From a virus: a stretch of 21,263 bases of DNA. Under the pieces are notes generated by a model, which saw nothing but the letters and a program-made list of their open reading frames with translations, made no database searches and was not told where the DNA came from. The DNA is taken from the IMG/VR virus record IMGVR_UViG_3300042923_001310, positions 1-21,263 of that record; one strand, given 5' to 3'. The first letter of the stretch is position 1; each line of letters opens with the position of its first letter. A program made the position numbers and the translations under genes. This document shows, one piece after another, positions 13,633 through 20,396 of the stretch.

Positions 13633-13831
13633 AATTTCTAAATACGAAAGGCCATTAGTTGAACCTGATAACGTTAGAGCAAGAAGGCTAATAATTGATA
13701 TTCATCCAGGGGTAAAGCATCCTACGTATCAAGGTAGAGTAGAAGATATTGTTGTAGATAAATCAATTGCCCTTGTAACAATAAATATGTGGTTGGAAAG
13801 AGACATTCCGATGCAAATTACTTATTCATAA
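13622..13831 (+). CDS. Hypothetical protein (69 aa)
   Basis: Starts at ATG within the end of the previous gene, with AAAGGGG upstream. It has a strand-rich pattern (RRLIIDIHPG; VEDIVVDKSIALVTINMWL) that looks like a small beta domain. No family is recognised. Last gene of the P3 unit, followed immediately by a terminator. Confidence 0.65.
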   Translation: MDIKISKYERPLVEPDNVRARRLIIDIHPGVKHPTYQGRVEDIVVDKSIALVTINMWLERDIPMQITYS

Positions 13832-13832
13832 G

Positions 13833-13864
13833 AATAGTCCTCTTAGGAGGACTATTTTTCTTTT
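13833..13864 (+). terminator. Intrinsic terminator of the thyX operon
   Basis: Perfect 10-bp stem AATAGTCCTC / GAGGACTATT with a TTAG loop, followed by TTTCTTTT. Confidence 0.93.
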
Positions 13865-13875
13865 GGTAAGATCCA

Positions 13876-13904
13876 TTGATTAATTTAAGGAAATATCATA
13901 TAAT
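13876..13904 (+). promoter_or_regulatory. Sigma-A-type promoter P4
   Basis: TTGATT 13876-13881, 17-bp spacer ending AAATATCA, TATAAT 13899-13904. Downstream it reads TAAGCATAT rather than the usual TAATTATAAG, so the palindrome is broken here. Confidence 0.9.
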
Positions 13905-13945
13905 TAAGCATATCTAAAAATTATACCGAGCGAGGAGAGATTGAA

Positions 13946-14611
13946 ATGATTCACAAACCAAAAGCAGGTCAAGAGTTTTTACAGTTAATATTATTTGGAG
14001 CAGGATTCGGAGAAAGGAAAGCTTTCTTATGTAAAGAAATTAAAGTCGTTCAAGAACCCTTTCCAAGCGGAATACTTAGTTTCAGTTCAAAATCTCAAGA
14101 AGTAGTTGAGGCTGTTCTACAAGATGGGCTAGAAGTAACAATACTAATCGGTAGTAGTAGTCCTTGGAAATCTTATACAATCTCAGAAGCAACATCTGAA
14201 GAAGAACAAAAATTAAAGGAGGACTTAAAAATGGAAAAGCAAGTTGTACAAGTGAGGTTACGCGAAAGCATTGGAAGATGGACTTCTAAGCAGTACGATT
14301 ATTTAACCTTAGAACCAGTCGCGTTAGATGACATCGTTGTAGTAGCTACGCAATACGGTCCTCAAGTGGGATTAGTTTCTGGTTTTGAAAAGGCTACCGT
14401 AAAATGTATGAAGTATGTTATTCAAAAAGTAGATTTTACTAAAGTTGATGCTATAATTGCTCGAGAAAAAGAACTAGTTTCATTACGTCAGAAAATTCGG
14501 GATCGTGCAAATGTAGTTAGGAAGAATCAAGAATTAATGACCTTAGCAATGCGTGATTCTAGGTTAATGGAATTAGTTGAAGAATTGCAAAAAGCGGAGG
14601 CGGGTGAGTAA
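13946..14611 (+). CDS. Two-part unknown protein (221 aa) with strong internal start
   Basis: First gene of the P4 unit, ATG with GAGGAGAG upstream. Residues 1 to about 95 form one alpha/beta-looking segment ending in an acidic linker (SEEEQKLKEDLK). Residues 96-221 form another, with a strand-rich start (VVQVRLRE, DDIVVVATQYGPQVGLVSG) and a long basic-acidic helix (VDAIIAREKELVSLRQKI) that may be a coiled coil. An ideal AAAGGAGG site (14215-14222) stands 8 bases before an in-frame ATG at 14231, so a shorter 126-residue product is likely made too. Function unknown. Overlaps the next gene by one base. Confidence 0.75.
   Translation: MIHKPKAGQEFLQLILFGAGFGERKAFLCKEIKVVQEPFPSGILSFSSKSQEVVEAVLQDGLEVTILIGSSSPWKSYTISEATSEEEQKLKEDLKMEKQVVQVRLRESIGRWTSKQYDYLTLEPVALDDIVVVATQYGPQVGLVSGFEKATVKCMKYVIQKVDFTKVDAIIAREKELVSLRQKIRDRANVVRKNQELMTLAMRDSRLMELVEELQKAEAGE
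14215..14233 (+). promoter_or_regulatory. Internal ribosome binding site and in-frame ATG
   Basis: AAAGGAGG at 14215-14222, eight bases, then ATG at 14231, in frame with the gene starting at 13946. The segment quality equals that of the true gene starts in the window. Confidence 0.7.
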
Positions 14612-15765
14612 TGGCTTCAAGGTTCGAATTAAGTCTTAGCGAAAACTATATTCAAAGTTGGGGAATAGTTGAAGCGATTCGAGAAATTTTTCAGAACGCG
14701 TTAGATCAGCAAACCGTTGGTGATGGCAAGAACAATATGTTTATAAATTACGATGCTACCTTTAAGAAATTAGAAATTGGAAACAAAATTTCAGTCCTTG
14801 AAGCTTCTTCTCTTTTACTAGGAGAATCTAGTAAGAGAGGAGATGATACTACTATTGGTCAATTTGGTGAAGGATACAAACTTGCACTTCTAGTACTTTG
14901 CAGATTAGGTAAAGAAATAGCAATTCGTAATTGGGGTAAGAGAGAATCTTGGTTTCCAAAATTGATCACTTCCCGGAGATATGGCGGTCAGAGAATCCTT
15001 GTAATAGACGTAGAACGTAATTGGTTTTGGGAAGAAGTTCCAGAAAACAACCTAGTATTCGAAATTTCTGATATTTCTCCAGAAGAGTATCAAGAAATTC
15101 AAGAATCTAATTTACACCTTCAAGGAAAATATTCCTTCTTAAGTACTTCCTTAGGAACAATCTTGCTTGATGAGCCCCATGCAGGAAACATATATGTTAA
15201 TGGCTTATATGTCTCTCATGTAAATGAAATAAAGTATGGCTATAACATTAAACCAGCGTACATTAAATTAGACCGGGATAGAAAAGCAGTTACTACTTTT
15301 GATCTTACTTGGACTACTTCTAGGATGTGGGGAGAAAGTGGTGATTCTAGGCTGGGAGATCTTGTAAGAGCTGGTTCCCAAGATGTAGCATATTTAAAAC
15401 AGACTTCTTCCTTCAGTGGAAGTAGGAAGTATCGAGAATGTTGTGAAGAAATATATAGTGACTTTAAAGTAGAACATGGTATTAACGCATATCCTGTTAC
15501 AGCTCAGGAGGAACTTACTGAAGCAATTGAAAGGTTTGGAACACTAGTTAAACCTATAATTGTAAAAGAGGCTCACAGAGTTGCAATTCAAGAAAGCGTC
15601 ACCTTCAAGAAGGATGTAGAAGAATTGCCACCTCCGATAGAGAAAGTTACTCCTCAAGAAAGGCTTGAAGAGTTCTATGCTAAAGCATTTCCGTATCTCA
15701 ATGATGAATTGCAAGCGGAACTTCTTGAGATAATAGAAGAGAGTAAGGAGTGGGAAACAGAATGA
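14611..15765 (+). CDS. GHKL (histidine-kinase/Hsp90-like) ATPase domain protein
   Basis: 384-residue protein with an N-terminal GHKL ATP-binding fold. The N-box is EAIREIFQNALD (E25, N29, D32) and the lid glycine box is G83-QF-G86-EG-YKLAL. The usual DxGxG between them is replaced by a weaker EIGNKIS (55-61), although the spacing is kept. Residues about 190-320 continue with a strand-rich region (GNIYVNGLYV), perhaps a transducer-like domain. The last 80 residues are acidic and helical. T4 rIIA is a known phage GHKL protein, but I see no specific match. ATP-driven conformational change is inferred. The role is unknown. Confidence 0.75.
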   Translation: MASRFELSLSENYIQSWGIVEAIREIFQNALDQQTVGDGKNNMFINYDATFKKLEIGNKISVLEASSLLLGESSKRGDDTTIGQFGEGYKLALLVLCRLGKEIAIRNWGKRESWFPKLITSRRYGGQRILVIDVERNWFWEEVPENNLVFEISDISPEEYQEIQESNLHLQGKYSFLSTSLGTILLDEPHAGNIYVNGLYVSHVNEIKYGYNIKPAYIKLDRDRKAVTTFDLTWTTSRMWGESGDSRLGDLVRAGSQDVAYLKQTSSFSGSRKYRECCEEIYSDFKVEHGINAYPVTAQEELTEAIERFGTLVKPIIVKEAHRVAIQESVTFKKDVEELPPPIEKVTPQERLEEFYAKAFPYLNDELQAELLEIIEESKEWETE

Positions 15766-15992
15766 CGGAGCAGCCAGAAGAGAGAACATTCTATAAATTT
15801 ACTTTAGAAGACTCTTGGTTAGAAACTCCTTTTGAAGATTTAAAGAAAGGAGATATATTTACCCAATCGGATGACCCTAGATCAACCTTCATAGCAGAAG
15901 AAGATGCAGAACCAAGATCGTGGTTAGGAGTGTACCCAGCTAGAGTTAAATCACATTTAGTAGTATTTACTCTTGGAGAGGGATTGCAATAA
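15762..15992 (+). CDS. Small protein (76 aa), unknown
   Basis: Starts with an ATG overlapping the previous stop (ATGA). A GTG at 15750 in the same frame is too close to the AAGGAG site. The 76 residues are acidic at the start, then contain LKKGDIFTQSDDP and a beta-rich end (SHLVVFTLGEG). This resembles the short phage proteins with a GD-x-F turn that occur in replication regions. No function assigned. Confidence 0.65.
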   Translation: MTEQPEERTFYKFTLEDSWLETPFEDLKKGDIFTQSDDPRSTFIAEEDAEPRSWLGVYPARVKSHLVVFTLGEGLQ

Positions 15993-16030
15993 TTATTCTA
16001 AAAAGTACGTTCAATAAGGAGGTAGTCACA

Positions 16031-16198
16031 ATGCCCAAGAAAGTTAAAGCGAAGGTACGTAGTGTCGTAGAAGAAATAGCCATCATTGTATTAGAAGATG
16101 ATGGCTATCACGTTAGAGAATTCATTGAACAACACTCGGAAGATGATCATGAAGTGGATGAAGTTATTGACATAATTGATGTGATAGATGAATGGTAA
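16031..16198 (+). CDS. Very acidic small protein (55 aa)
   Basis: ATG with AAGGAGGTAG upstream. A basic first 10 residues (PKKVKAKVR) are followed by a highly acidic remainder (EDDGYH, SEDDHEVDEVIDIIDVIDEW). The charge pattern suggests a DNA-mimic or a protein-binding peptide, but this is speculation. It overlaps the next gene by 7 bases. Confidence 0.65.
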   Translation: MPKKVKAKVRSVVEEIAIIVLEDDGYHVREFIEQHSEDDHEVDEVIDIIDVIDEW

Positions 16199-16461
16199 TC
16201 ACAGTCACATTTACAAAATCAGAACCAACTCTTGCTATGTGGTCTTTCGCTCAAACGATTGCAAAAGCATTAGATCTTAAGCTACCAAAATACGAATACG
16301 AAGCTGTAAGTGAATTTCTTAACTTTTTCTCCCCAGAATTTTATCGACATAAGAAAATATGTAACTATGACTTTTGGAACTACACTTTTTGGATGAATAG
16401 TCATTTAGACGAAGAGGACGAATGGTTTGAGTATGAACATCAAGGAGGTGGATGGGATTAA
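16192..16461 (+). CDS. Hypothetical aromatic-rich protein (89 aa)
   Basis: ATG inside the previous gene's end with no strong binding site, so it is probably coupled. The protein is rich in Trp, Phe and Tyr in its second half (NYDFWNYTFWMN), with an acidic tail. No domain recognised. Its last base is shared with the next start codon. Confidence 0.6.
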   Translation: MVITVTFTKSEPTLAMWSFAQTIAKALDLKLPKYEYEAVSEFLNFFSPEFYRHKKICNYDFWNYTFWMNSHLDEEDEWFEYEHQGGGWD

Positions 16462-16658
16462 TGAATGAACAGATTTTAAGAGATCATGCTTTAGTTGTTT
16501 CACAATCCGCATGTGCTCTTATATCCGCAATAGGAATGTTTGTAGCAAACAGTCAACATCCGAATGACCAACCTTATTCAATAGATGACATTAAAGCAGT
16601 AATTGATGAGCATGGAATAGGATATAACTCCGTTATGACACAGTTGTACAATCGATAA
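16461..16658 (+). CDS. Hypothetical protein (65 aa)
   Basis: I chose the ATG at 16461, which is 10 bases after AAGGAGGTG. The in-frame ATG at 16452 is too close to that site. A central hydrophobic helix (SACALISAIGMFVA) is flanked by polar ends, so membrane association is possible but not certain. Last gene of the P4 unit. Confidence 0.6.
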   Translation: MNEQILRDHALVVSQSACALISAIGMFVANSQHPNDQPYSIDDIKAVIDEHGIGYNSVMTQLYNR

Positions 16659-16679
16659 TTTCATATTGTAACTAAAATA

Positions 16680-16715
16680 AATCAAGGGAATTTATTCATT
16701 TCCCTTGATTTTTCT
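16680..16715 (+). terminator. Intrinsic terminator overlapping promoter P5
   Basis: Perfect 11-bp stem AATCAAGGGAA / TTCCCTTGATT with a 9-base loop, followed by TTTTTC. The end of the right arm is also the -35 box (TTGATT) of the next promoter. Confidence 0.93.
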
Positions 16716-16741
16716 ATGTAAATATCATATAATTAATTATA
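16705..16741 (+). promoter_or_regulatory. Sigma-A-type promoter P5 with -10 palindrome
   Basis: TTGATT 16705-16710 (inside the terminator arm), 17-bp spacer, TATAAT 16728-16733, and the perfect palindrome TATAATTAATTATA 16728-16741. It drives the ligase and sigma genes. Confidence 0.92.
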
Positions 16742-16763
16742 AGTAAAAATGGGAGATGATTGA

Positions 16764-17660
16764 ATGATAGGTCTTATGAATGCAAATCCTATTGGAAAGA
16801 AAGCAGAAGCAATCTTAGCTGATCCTAATTACATTGCAGAAATTAAATGGGATGGTTGTAGGTACGAGTACAATGAATCAGATTTAATAAGTCGTCTGGG
16901 AATAAGTAAAGGGGCAAATGCACCACACCTAATTCAAATCCTTTCAAAGTACAATGTTGTATTAGATGGAGAAGTTTACTATCCAGGAAAGACATCCAAC
17001 GCTACTACAAGTGTGATGGGATCCCTTCCTGGAGTAGCGACAGCAAAACAATTAGAGTTTGGTAACATTCGCTATGTACTTTTTGACATTTTATCCCAAA
17101 ATGGAACACTATTAATTCAACAACCATGGCACGTTCGTCGTAAAGCTCTTGAGAAATTTTATGAATCAATGTCTGAAGAAGACAAAGAGTTCATCGATCT
17201 ATCAGAAGTATTTCCAGATAAGTTTGGTCTTAAAACTCTAGAAGATGTCATGGAATACATCAAGAAACATAAGATTGAAGGATTGATGTTTAAAAACATC
17301 AAAGCTATATACCACCCAGATAAGAGTCCAGAAAATGTATGGTTCAAAGCTAAAAAAGACATATCCTTTGAAGCGATTATTTCAGGATTTACTCCAGGAA
17401 AGGGTCAGTATGAAGGGCTTATCGGAAGTATAGTATTTAGTCTTTACAATTCAAATGGTGAGCTAGTTGAATGTGGTAAATGTTCGGGATTCTCTAATAT
17501 GATTCGTAAAGAAATTTCCGCAAACAGAATTGAGTACTTAGGTAAAATAATTCAGGTTCATGCAATGGAAAAGACTGAAGATGGCAGATTTAGACATCCT
17601 ACCTTTTACAGCTTTAGAGATGATAAAGATCCAAAAAGGTGTACAATGGATCAAGTATAG
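16764..17660 (+). CDS. ATP-dependent DNA ligase
   Basis: Seals nicks in phage DNA using ATP. 298 residues, in the range of small phage ligases. Visible motifs are motif I K28-W-D30-G31 (AEIKWDGCRYEY, K28 being the adenylated lysine), VVLDGEVYYPG, motif IV IEGLMFKN and motif V VWFKAKKD. An OB-fold-like C-terminal part follows, starting ISGFTPGKGQYEG. It starts at ATG with GGGAGATGA upstream. First gene after promoter P5. Confidence 0.93.
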   Translation: MIGLMNANPIGKKAEAILADPNYIAEIKWDGCRYEYNESDLISRLGISKGANAPHLIQILSKYNVVLDGEVYYPGKTSNATTSVMGSLPGVATAKQLEFGNIRYVLFDILSQNGTLLIQQPWHVRRKALEKFYESMSEEDKEFIDLSEVFPDKFGLKTLEDVMEYIKKHKIEGLMFKNIKAIYHPDKSPENVWFKAKKDISFEAIISGFTPGKGQYEGLIGSIVFSLYNSNGELVECGKCSGFSNMIRKEISANRIEYLGKIIQVHAMEKTEDGRFRHPTFYSFRDDKDPKRCTMDQV

Positions 17661-17677
17661 TACTGGAGGATAGGTAT

Positions 17678-18241
17678 ATGACTATCAAGGCGGAAGAACA
17701 TATTAGTTTTGCGTATTACATGTTAAAGAAAATGAATATCTTTCCTCTGACGCATTTTAATTATTCAGATCTAGAGTCTGCTGCTCTCTATGGTTTAGTC
17801 AAAGCCGCTAATTCATTTAAAGGAGATATCGGAACAACATGGACCACGTACGCAGCAAGAGTTATTAAGAACGAAGTTTTTCAGGCAATTCGAAGAGAAA
17901 GAAAACATCATGAATGCGTATCTATAGAAACTCCAATAAGTGAAAATTATCATGATGGTGGTATAGCGACTCTAGCAGATTGCATTCCTGAGAAACGAGA
18001 TGAAATTGAAATGTTTCTTTGGGATTCAGCATACTCTTGCTTTATAGTAGATATGCGAAAGGTAGGTGAAAGATTTACCAAGAGAAAGCAACAAGTATTT
18101 AACACATTTATTTCTAACCCTTCAATCACTCAAAGAGAACTTGCAACTCAACTAGGACTTACTCAAAGCTATGTTTGTAGAGTACTAGAGCAGATTAGAA
18201 AGGTCTTAAGACCTATTAGAAGAAGAGCTTTTGACATTTAA
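17678..18241 (+). CDS. Phage RNA polymerase sigma factor (sigma-70 family)
   Basis: The ATG at 17678 follows CTGGAGGATAG. An in-frame ATG at 17639 lies inside the ligase gene. The 187-residue protein has a region 2 segment (NYSDLESAALYGLVKAANSF, then TTWTTYAARVIKNEVFQAIRRERK) with a core-binding helix and -10 recognition helix. It also has a C-terminal region 4 HTH (TQRELATQLGLTQSYVCRVLEQI). There is no region 1, and the middle is shortened, as in small alternative sigmas. It likely redirects host RNA polymerase to a class of phage promoters. The recurrent motif at 745, 3806, 19445 and 20122 is a candidate target, but nothing proves it. Confidence 0.9.
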   Translation: MTIKAEEHISFAYYMLKKMNIFPLTHFNYSDLESAALYGLVKAANSFKGDIGTTWTTYAARVIKNEVFQAIRRERKHHECVSIETPISENYHDGGIATLADCIPEKRDEIEMFLWDSAYSCFIVDMRKVGERFTKRKQQVFNTFISNPSITQRELATQLGLTQSYVCRVLEQIRKVLRPIRRRAFDI

Positions 18242-18259
18242 TTTAAAGGAGAGAGAAGA

Positions 18260-18511
18260 ATGAATTTCGTATTAAATTCAATTCAAACCTTAAGTGAAAT
18301 TATTTTAGCACTAATCAATACTGCAATTTGCGCTTCATTAATAGTATTCATGCTAGCGGTATTAGGTTCATTTATTGGAAAAGTTGTTGATGCAACTGTA
18401 CAGAAACTACTAGATTTTCAATACAAAAGGGCCATAAATAAAGTTCGAATACAACAAGCCGAAATTACAATGTTAGGTACAGTAACGTCCAAAGACGCAA
18501 AGATAGAATAG
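18260..18511 (+). CDS. Single-pass membrane protein (83 aa)
   Basis: ATG after AAAGGAGAG. Residues about 12-40 form a long hydrophobic segment (EIILALINTAICASLIVFML and on), followed by a basic-to-mixed helical cytoplasmic-type tail (FQYKRAINKVRIQQ). No family recognised. It lies between the sigma factor and a secreted protein. Confidence 0.7.
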   Translation: MNFVLNSIQTLSEIILALINTAICASLIVFMLAVLGSFIGKVVDATVQKLLDFQYKRAINKVRIQQAEITMLGTVTSKDAKIE

Positions 18512-18569
18512 GATAAGTCTGTAGGAAGGAGGATGTAGTTACCAATCTAAATTAAAGGAGTGTATAAAA

Positions 18570-19061
18570 ATGTATAAACGTATTCTACTCACCTTCCTAT
18601 GCATGCTTTTTCTAATCTCCACAGTACACGCATCAAACAATTCTCCAAATGGATTTCACGAAATTCCTTGGGGAATCTCAATCGAAGCTGTAGCGGATCA
18701 GTTTGAAGAAATTGAAGAACCTTGCGATGATTCAAACATTAAGTCGTATCGAAAAAAGAACGATACTCTTAAGATAGGTAGAGCAACAGCAGATTCTATT
18801 ACGTATCATTTTTGGAAAGGAAAGTTCTTTGGTATCTATGCTACAAATGCGGGATACCTAGGATACTTCTTAGCAGAAATAAGTGCTCAATTAGGTACTC
18901 CAACTTATAGCTACGAAAATAGAAAATACTTGTATGTATGGAATCAAGACCCTAAAGTACATGCAGGATTTTATGGTAGAAACTTTGGTGACTTTACTAT
19001 GTACAATGTAGATATCAAAAGAGAGATGGAAATTGAACAACCCCTGACAGTATATAACTAA
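18570..19061 (+). CDS. Secreted protein with signal peptide (163 aa), unknown
   Basis: Starts at ATG after AAAGGAG. It has a classical signal peptide: MYKR, a hydrophobic core (ILLTFLCMLFLIS) and an AxA-type site at VHA before SNN. There is no lipobox cysteine at the cleavage point. The mature part contains a GFHEIPWGISIEAVADQF segment like periplasmic or cell-surface proteins that begin with 'IPWG', then a strand-rich domain with many aromatic residues. A role at the infected cell surface is inferred from export only. Last gene before a strong terminator. Confidence 0.75.
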   Translation: MYKRILLTFLCMLFLISTVHASNNSPNGFHEIPWGISIEAVADQFEEIEEPCDDSNIKSYRKKNDTLKIGRATADSITYHFWKGKFFGIYATNAGYLGYFLAEISAQLGTPTYSYENRKYLYVWNQDPKVHAGFYGRNFGDFTMYNVDIKREMEIEQPLTVYN

Positions 19062-19078
19062 TTGAGTTTGATACTCTT

Positions 19079-19112
19079 AAAAGACTATAGAACTAAGTTC
19101 TATAGTCTTTTA
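19079..19112. terminator. Strong bidirectional terminator
   Basis: Perfect 16-bp inverted repeat AAAAGACTATAGAACT / AGTTCTATAGTCTTTT around a single A, giving a long stem with a T-run on either strand. Confidence 0.9.
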
Positions 19113-19510
19113 ACATGTATTCAAAACACAGTAGAAAACAACCCATTACTGCTACAGACGCACCTAGCCAGAGGCTGTAGAAGCAATACCCGGGAGGGAA
19201 TTCTCAAAAATTTTTATATCATATCGGGTTAATTTAGAAAAATATCCTTCGGCGTACCACATTGCGTTCGAAGTTCTCGAATCGAAATTCCTTCAAAAGG
19301 TGTTCCTCCGAAGACACTAATTTTTCAAAGTGATGTAGTCTGGAGGTCGAAATTTTAAATTTTTCCAGGCAATAGACACGTATATCAAAATAAATTGAAA
19401 TTTCTCCCCTTATATTTCAGATATAAGCCGTTTTTAAAGTCGCAGCAATATATTTATATTGCCCCGAAAAGTTCTACCGTGAAAATAAGTATGTAAATTT
19501 GTGTTAAACC
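19113..19510. other. Non-coding stretch (about 400 bp) with several potential hairpins
   Basis: No ORF with start and ribosome binding site is present on either strand. Inverted repeats include CAGTA / TACTG (19129-19151), CTACAG / CTGTAG (19152-19180), and a nested pair CTTCGG (19247-19252) with CCGAAG (19308-19313) enclosing TTCGA / TCGAA (19267-19281). AT-rich patches are also present (19204-19222, 19352-19368). It could encode a structured RNA or hold a replication or regulatory site. I cannot distinguish these. Confidence 0.5.
19445..19504 (+). repeat. Recurrent motif C: palindrome plus CCGAAAAGTTCT ... AAATTTGTGT
   Basis: Perfect 18-bp palindrome-type motif GCAATATATTTATATTGC (19445-19462), then CCCCGAAAAGTTCT and, ending at 19504, AAATTTGTGT. 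It shares order and sequence blocks with 20122-20190 and lies just before promoter P6. The palindrome is the reverse complement of the one at 3806-3823. Confidence 0.6.
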
Positions 19511-19512
19511 TA

Positions 19513-19549
19513 TTGATTTATTGACTGATTCATCATATAATTAATTATA
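19513..19549 (+). promoter_or_regulatory. Sigma-A-type promoter P6 with -10 palindrome
   Basis: TTGATT 19513-19518, 17-bp spacer ending ATCA, TATAAT 19536-19541, palindrome TATAATTAATTATA 19536-19549. Upstream, GTTAAACCTA, the -35 and TATTGA match the minus-strand promoter near 20420 exactly over 22 bp. Confidence 0.92.
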
Positions 19550-19570
19550 AGTAAATAAGGAGGAATTTAT

Positions 19571-20074
19571 ATGTGGCCTAAAAGACCTACGGATTCACCA
19601 AAATGGCCTACCTTTAGAGGGGCAATGTTAGATGATAAAACCTTCGAGAATATTGCGAGTCTGTTGGAAGGCATCTTGGAGCAAGAAGGAAAGTTTCCTA
19701 GAACTCAAAGGAAGCTAATCTACGTTGCGAAAGGAAAGCAATATGTAAGAGAATCTTCAAATGGTGGATTCGTTAATGGTGGCGGAACTCGTAATTGCTA
19801 TAATTGTTTGTCGTTCGAGCTAGAGTTCAAAATGCCTAAGTGTAAAGATGGTAAGATCACTCAAGGAAACATTTACCTCATTGTATGGGTAGGTGGATAT
19901 GGTAAAGGTTCGATTATGCATTGTGGGTGGCAGTTTCCACATTCGGAGAATTATGATCCCTATCTCTTAGAACAAGCAGCATTGCAAACGTATTATGCAA
20001 TAGCAAGTCTCATATATGATGGAAGACCTTTAGATAAAGAAGTTGAAAAGTTCATCAATTTAGTAATGAATTAA
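19571..20074 (+). CDS. Hypothetical protein (167 aa)
   Basis: ATG after AAGGAGGAA, expressed from its own promoter P6 and ended by its own terminator. The N-terminus is Pro/Trp-rich (WPKRPTDSPKWPTF). The middle has a glycine/cysteine segment (NGGGTRNCYNCLSFELEF) and a hydrophobic strand (GNIYLIVWVGGYGKG). The C-terminus is helical. The spaced Cys and His residues (NCYNC, MHCGW) could bind metal. No family recognised. It is flanked on both sides by related repeats (19445 and 20122). Confidence 0.75.
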   Translation: MWPKRPTDSPKWPTFRGAMLDDKTFENIASLLEGILEQEGKFPRTQRKLIYVAKGKQYVRESSNGGFVNGGGTRNCYNCLSFELEFKMPKCKDGKITQGNIYLIVWVGGYGKGSIMHCGWQFPHSENYDPYLLEQAALQTYYAIASLIYDGRPLDKEVEKFINLVMN

Positions 20075-20080
20075 TCATTC

Positions 20081-20106
20081 AGGAGTGGAAACACTCCTTT
20101 ATTTCT
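20081..20106 (+). terminator. Intrinsic terminator
   Basis: Stem AGGAGTG / CACTCCT with a GAAA tetraloop, followed by TTATTT, seven bases after the stop codon. Confidence 0.88.
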
Positions 20107-20121
20107 CGTCAAATTTCTCTC

Positions 20122-20190
20122 GCAATGTATTTATGTTGACTCGAAATGTTCCGCATTGTAAATCCGAAATATGCCTAGGGAAATTTGTGT
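20122..20190 (+). repeat. Recurrent motif D, diverged copy of motif C
   Basis: GCAATGTATTTATGTTGA (20122-20139), CTCGAAATGTTCC, and AAATTTGTGT (20181-20190), in the same order as in 19445-19504. TTGACT and TAAATC, 17 bp apart, could be weak -35 and -10 boxes. Confidence 0.5.
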
Positions 20191-20226
20191 AACTAAAAGG
20201 AGTAACCGAAGTTACTCCATTTAGTT
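20191..20226. terminator. Convergent terminator hairpin
   Basis: AACTAAA-A-GGAGTAAC, CGAA loop, GTTACTCC-A-TTTAGTT. On the minus strand the loop is TTCG (an exceptionally stable tetraloop) followed by TTTTAGTT. It therefore ends the minus-strand gene just upstream, and possibly plus-strand transcripts as well. Confidence 0.85.
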
Positions 20227-20357
20227 TACTTTACGATTGTACTGAAGAAACCACTTTGATAAACCTTCCAAATTAAGTAAATTGTTCCGCATAAACACAC
20301 CATTACAGTGATAGCGTTTACACATCCACTAGCACCTTTCATGTCTTCCTCTCCCAT
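20226..20357 (-). CDS. Small membrane protein (43 aa)
   Basis: ATG (minus strand) with a very strong GAAAGGAGGTGAG site. After a short acidic start it has one hydrophobic segment (VNAITVMVCLCGTIYLIW) and a short basic end. It has a dedicated promoter of the common type upstream and a hairpin at its 3' end. Function unknown. Confidence 0.7.
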   Translation of the reverse strand: MGEEDMKGASGCVNAITVMVCLCGTIYLIWKVYQSGFFSTIVK

Positions 20358-20396
20358 CTTTCTCACCTCCTTTCACGAATTTATTACCTATGTATT

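Noticed and set aside
17639-17677. Longer start for the sigma factor
   Set aside because: Inside the ligase gene; the ATG at 17678 has a proper GGAGG-type site.
19115-19180. 21-codon ORF after the terminator at 19079
   Set aside because: No ribosome binding site, and overlaps inverted repeats.
19129-19200. Possible preQ1 riboswitch or tRNA
   Set aside because: No preQ1 aptamer core (C-rich loop and A-rich tail) and no T-loop or acceptor stem pattern; only short inverted repeats.
19216-19320. Protein-like open stretches on both strands in the non-coding region (for example a minus-strand frame reading FEGISIRELRTQCG)
   Set aside because: Closed by stops at both ends within about 30-40 codons and without an ATG, GTG or TTG start that has a binding site; may be a decayed fragment but cannot be supported.
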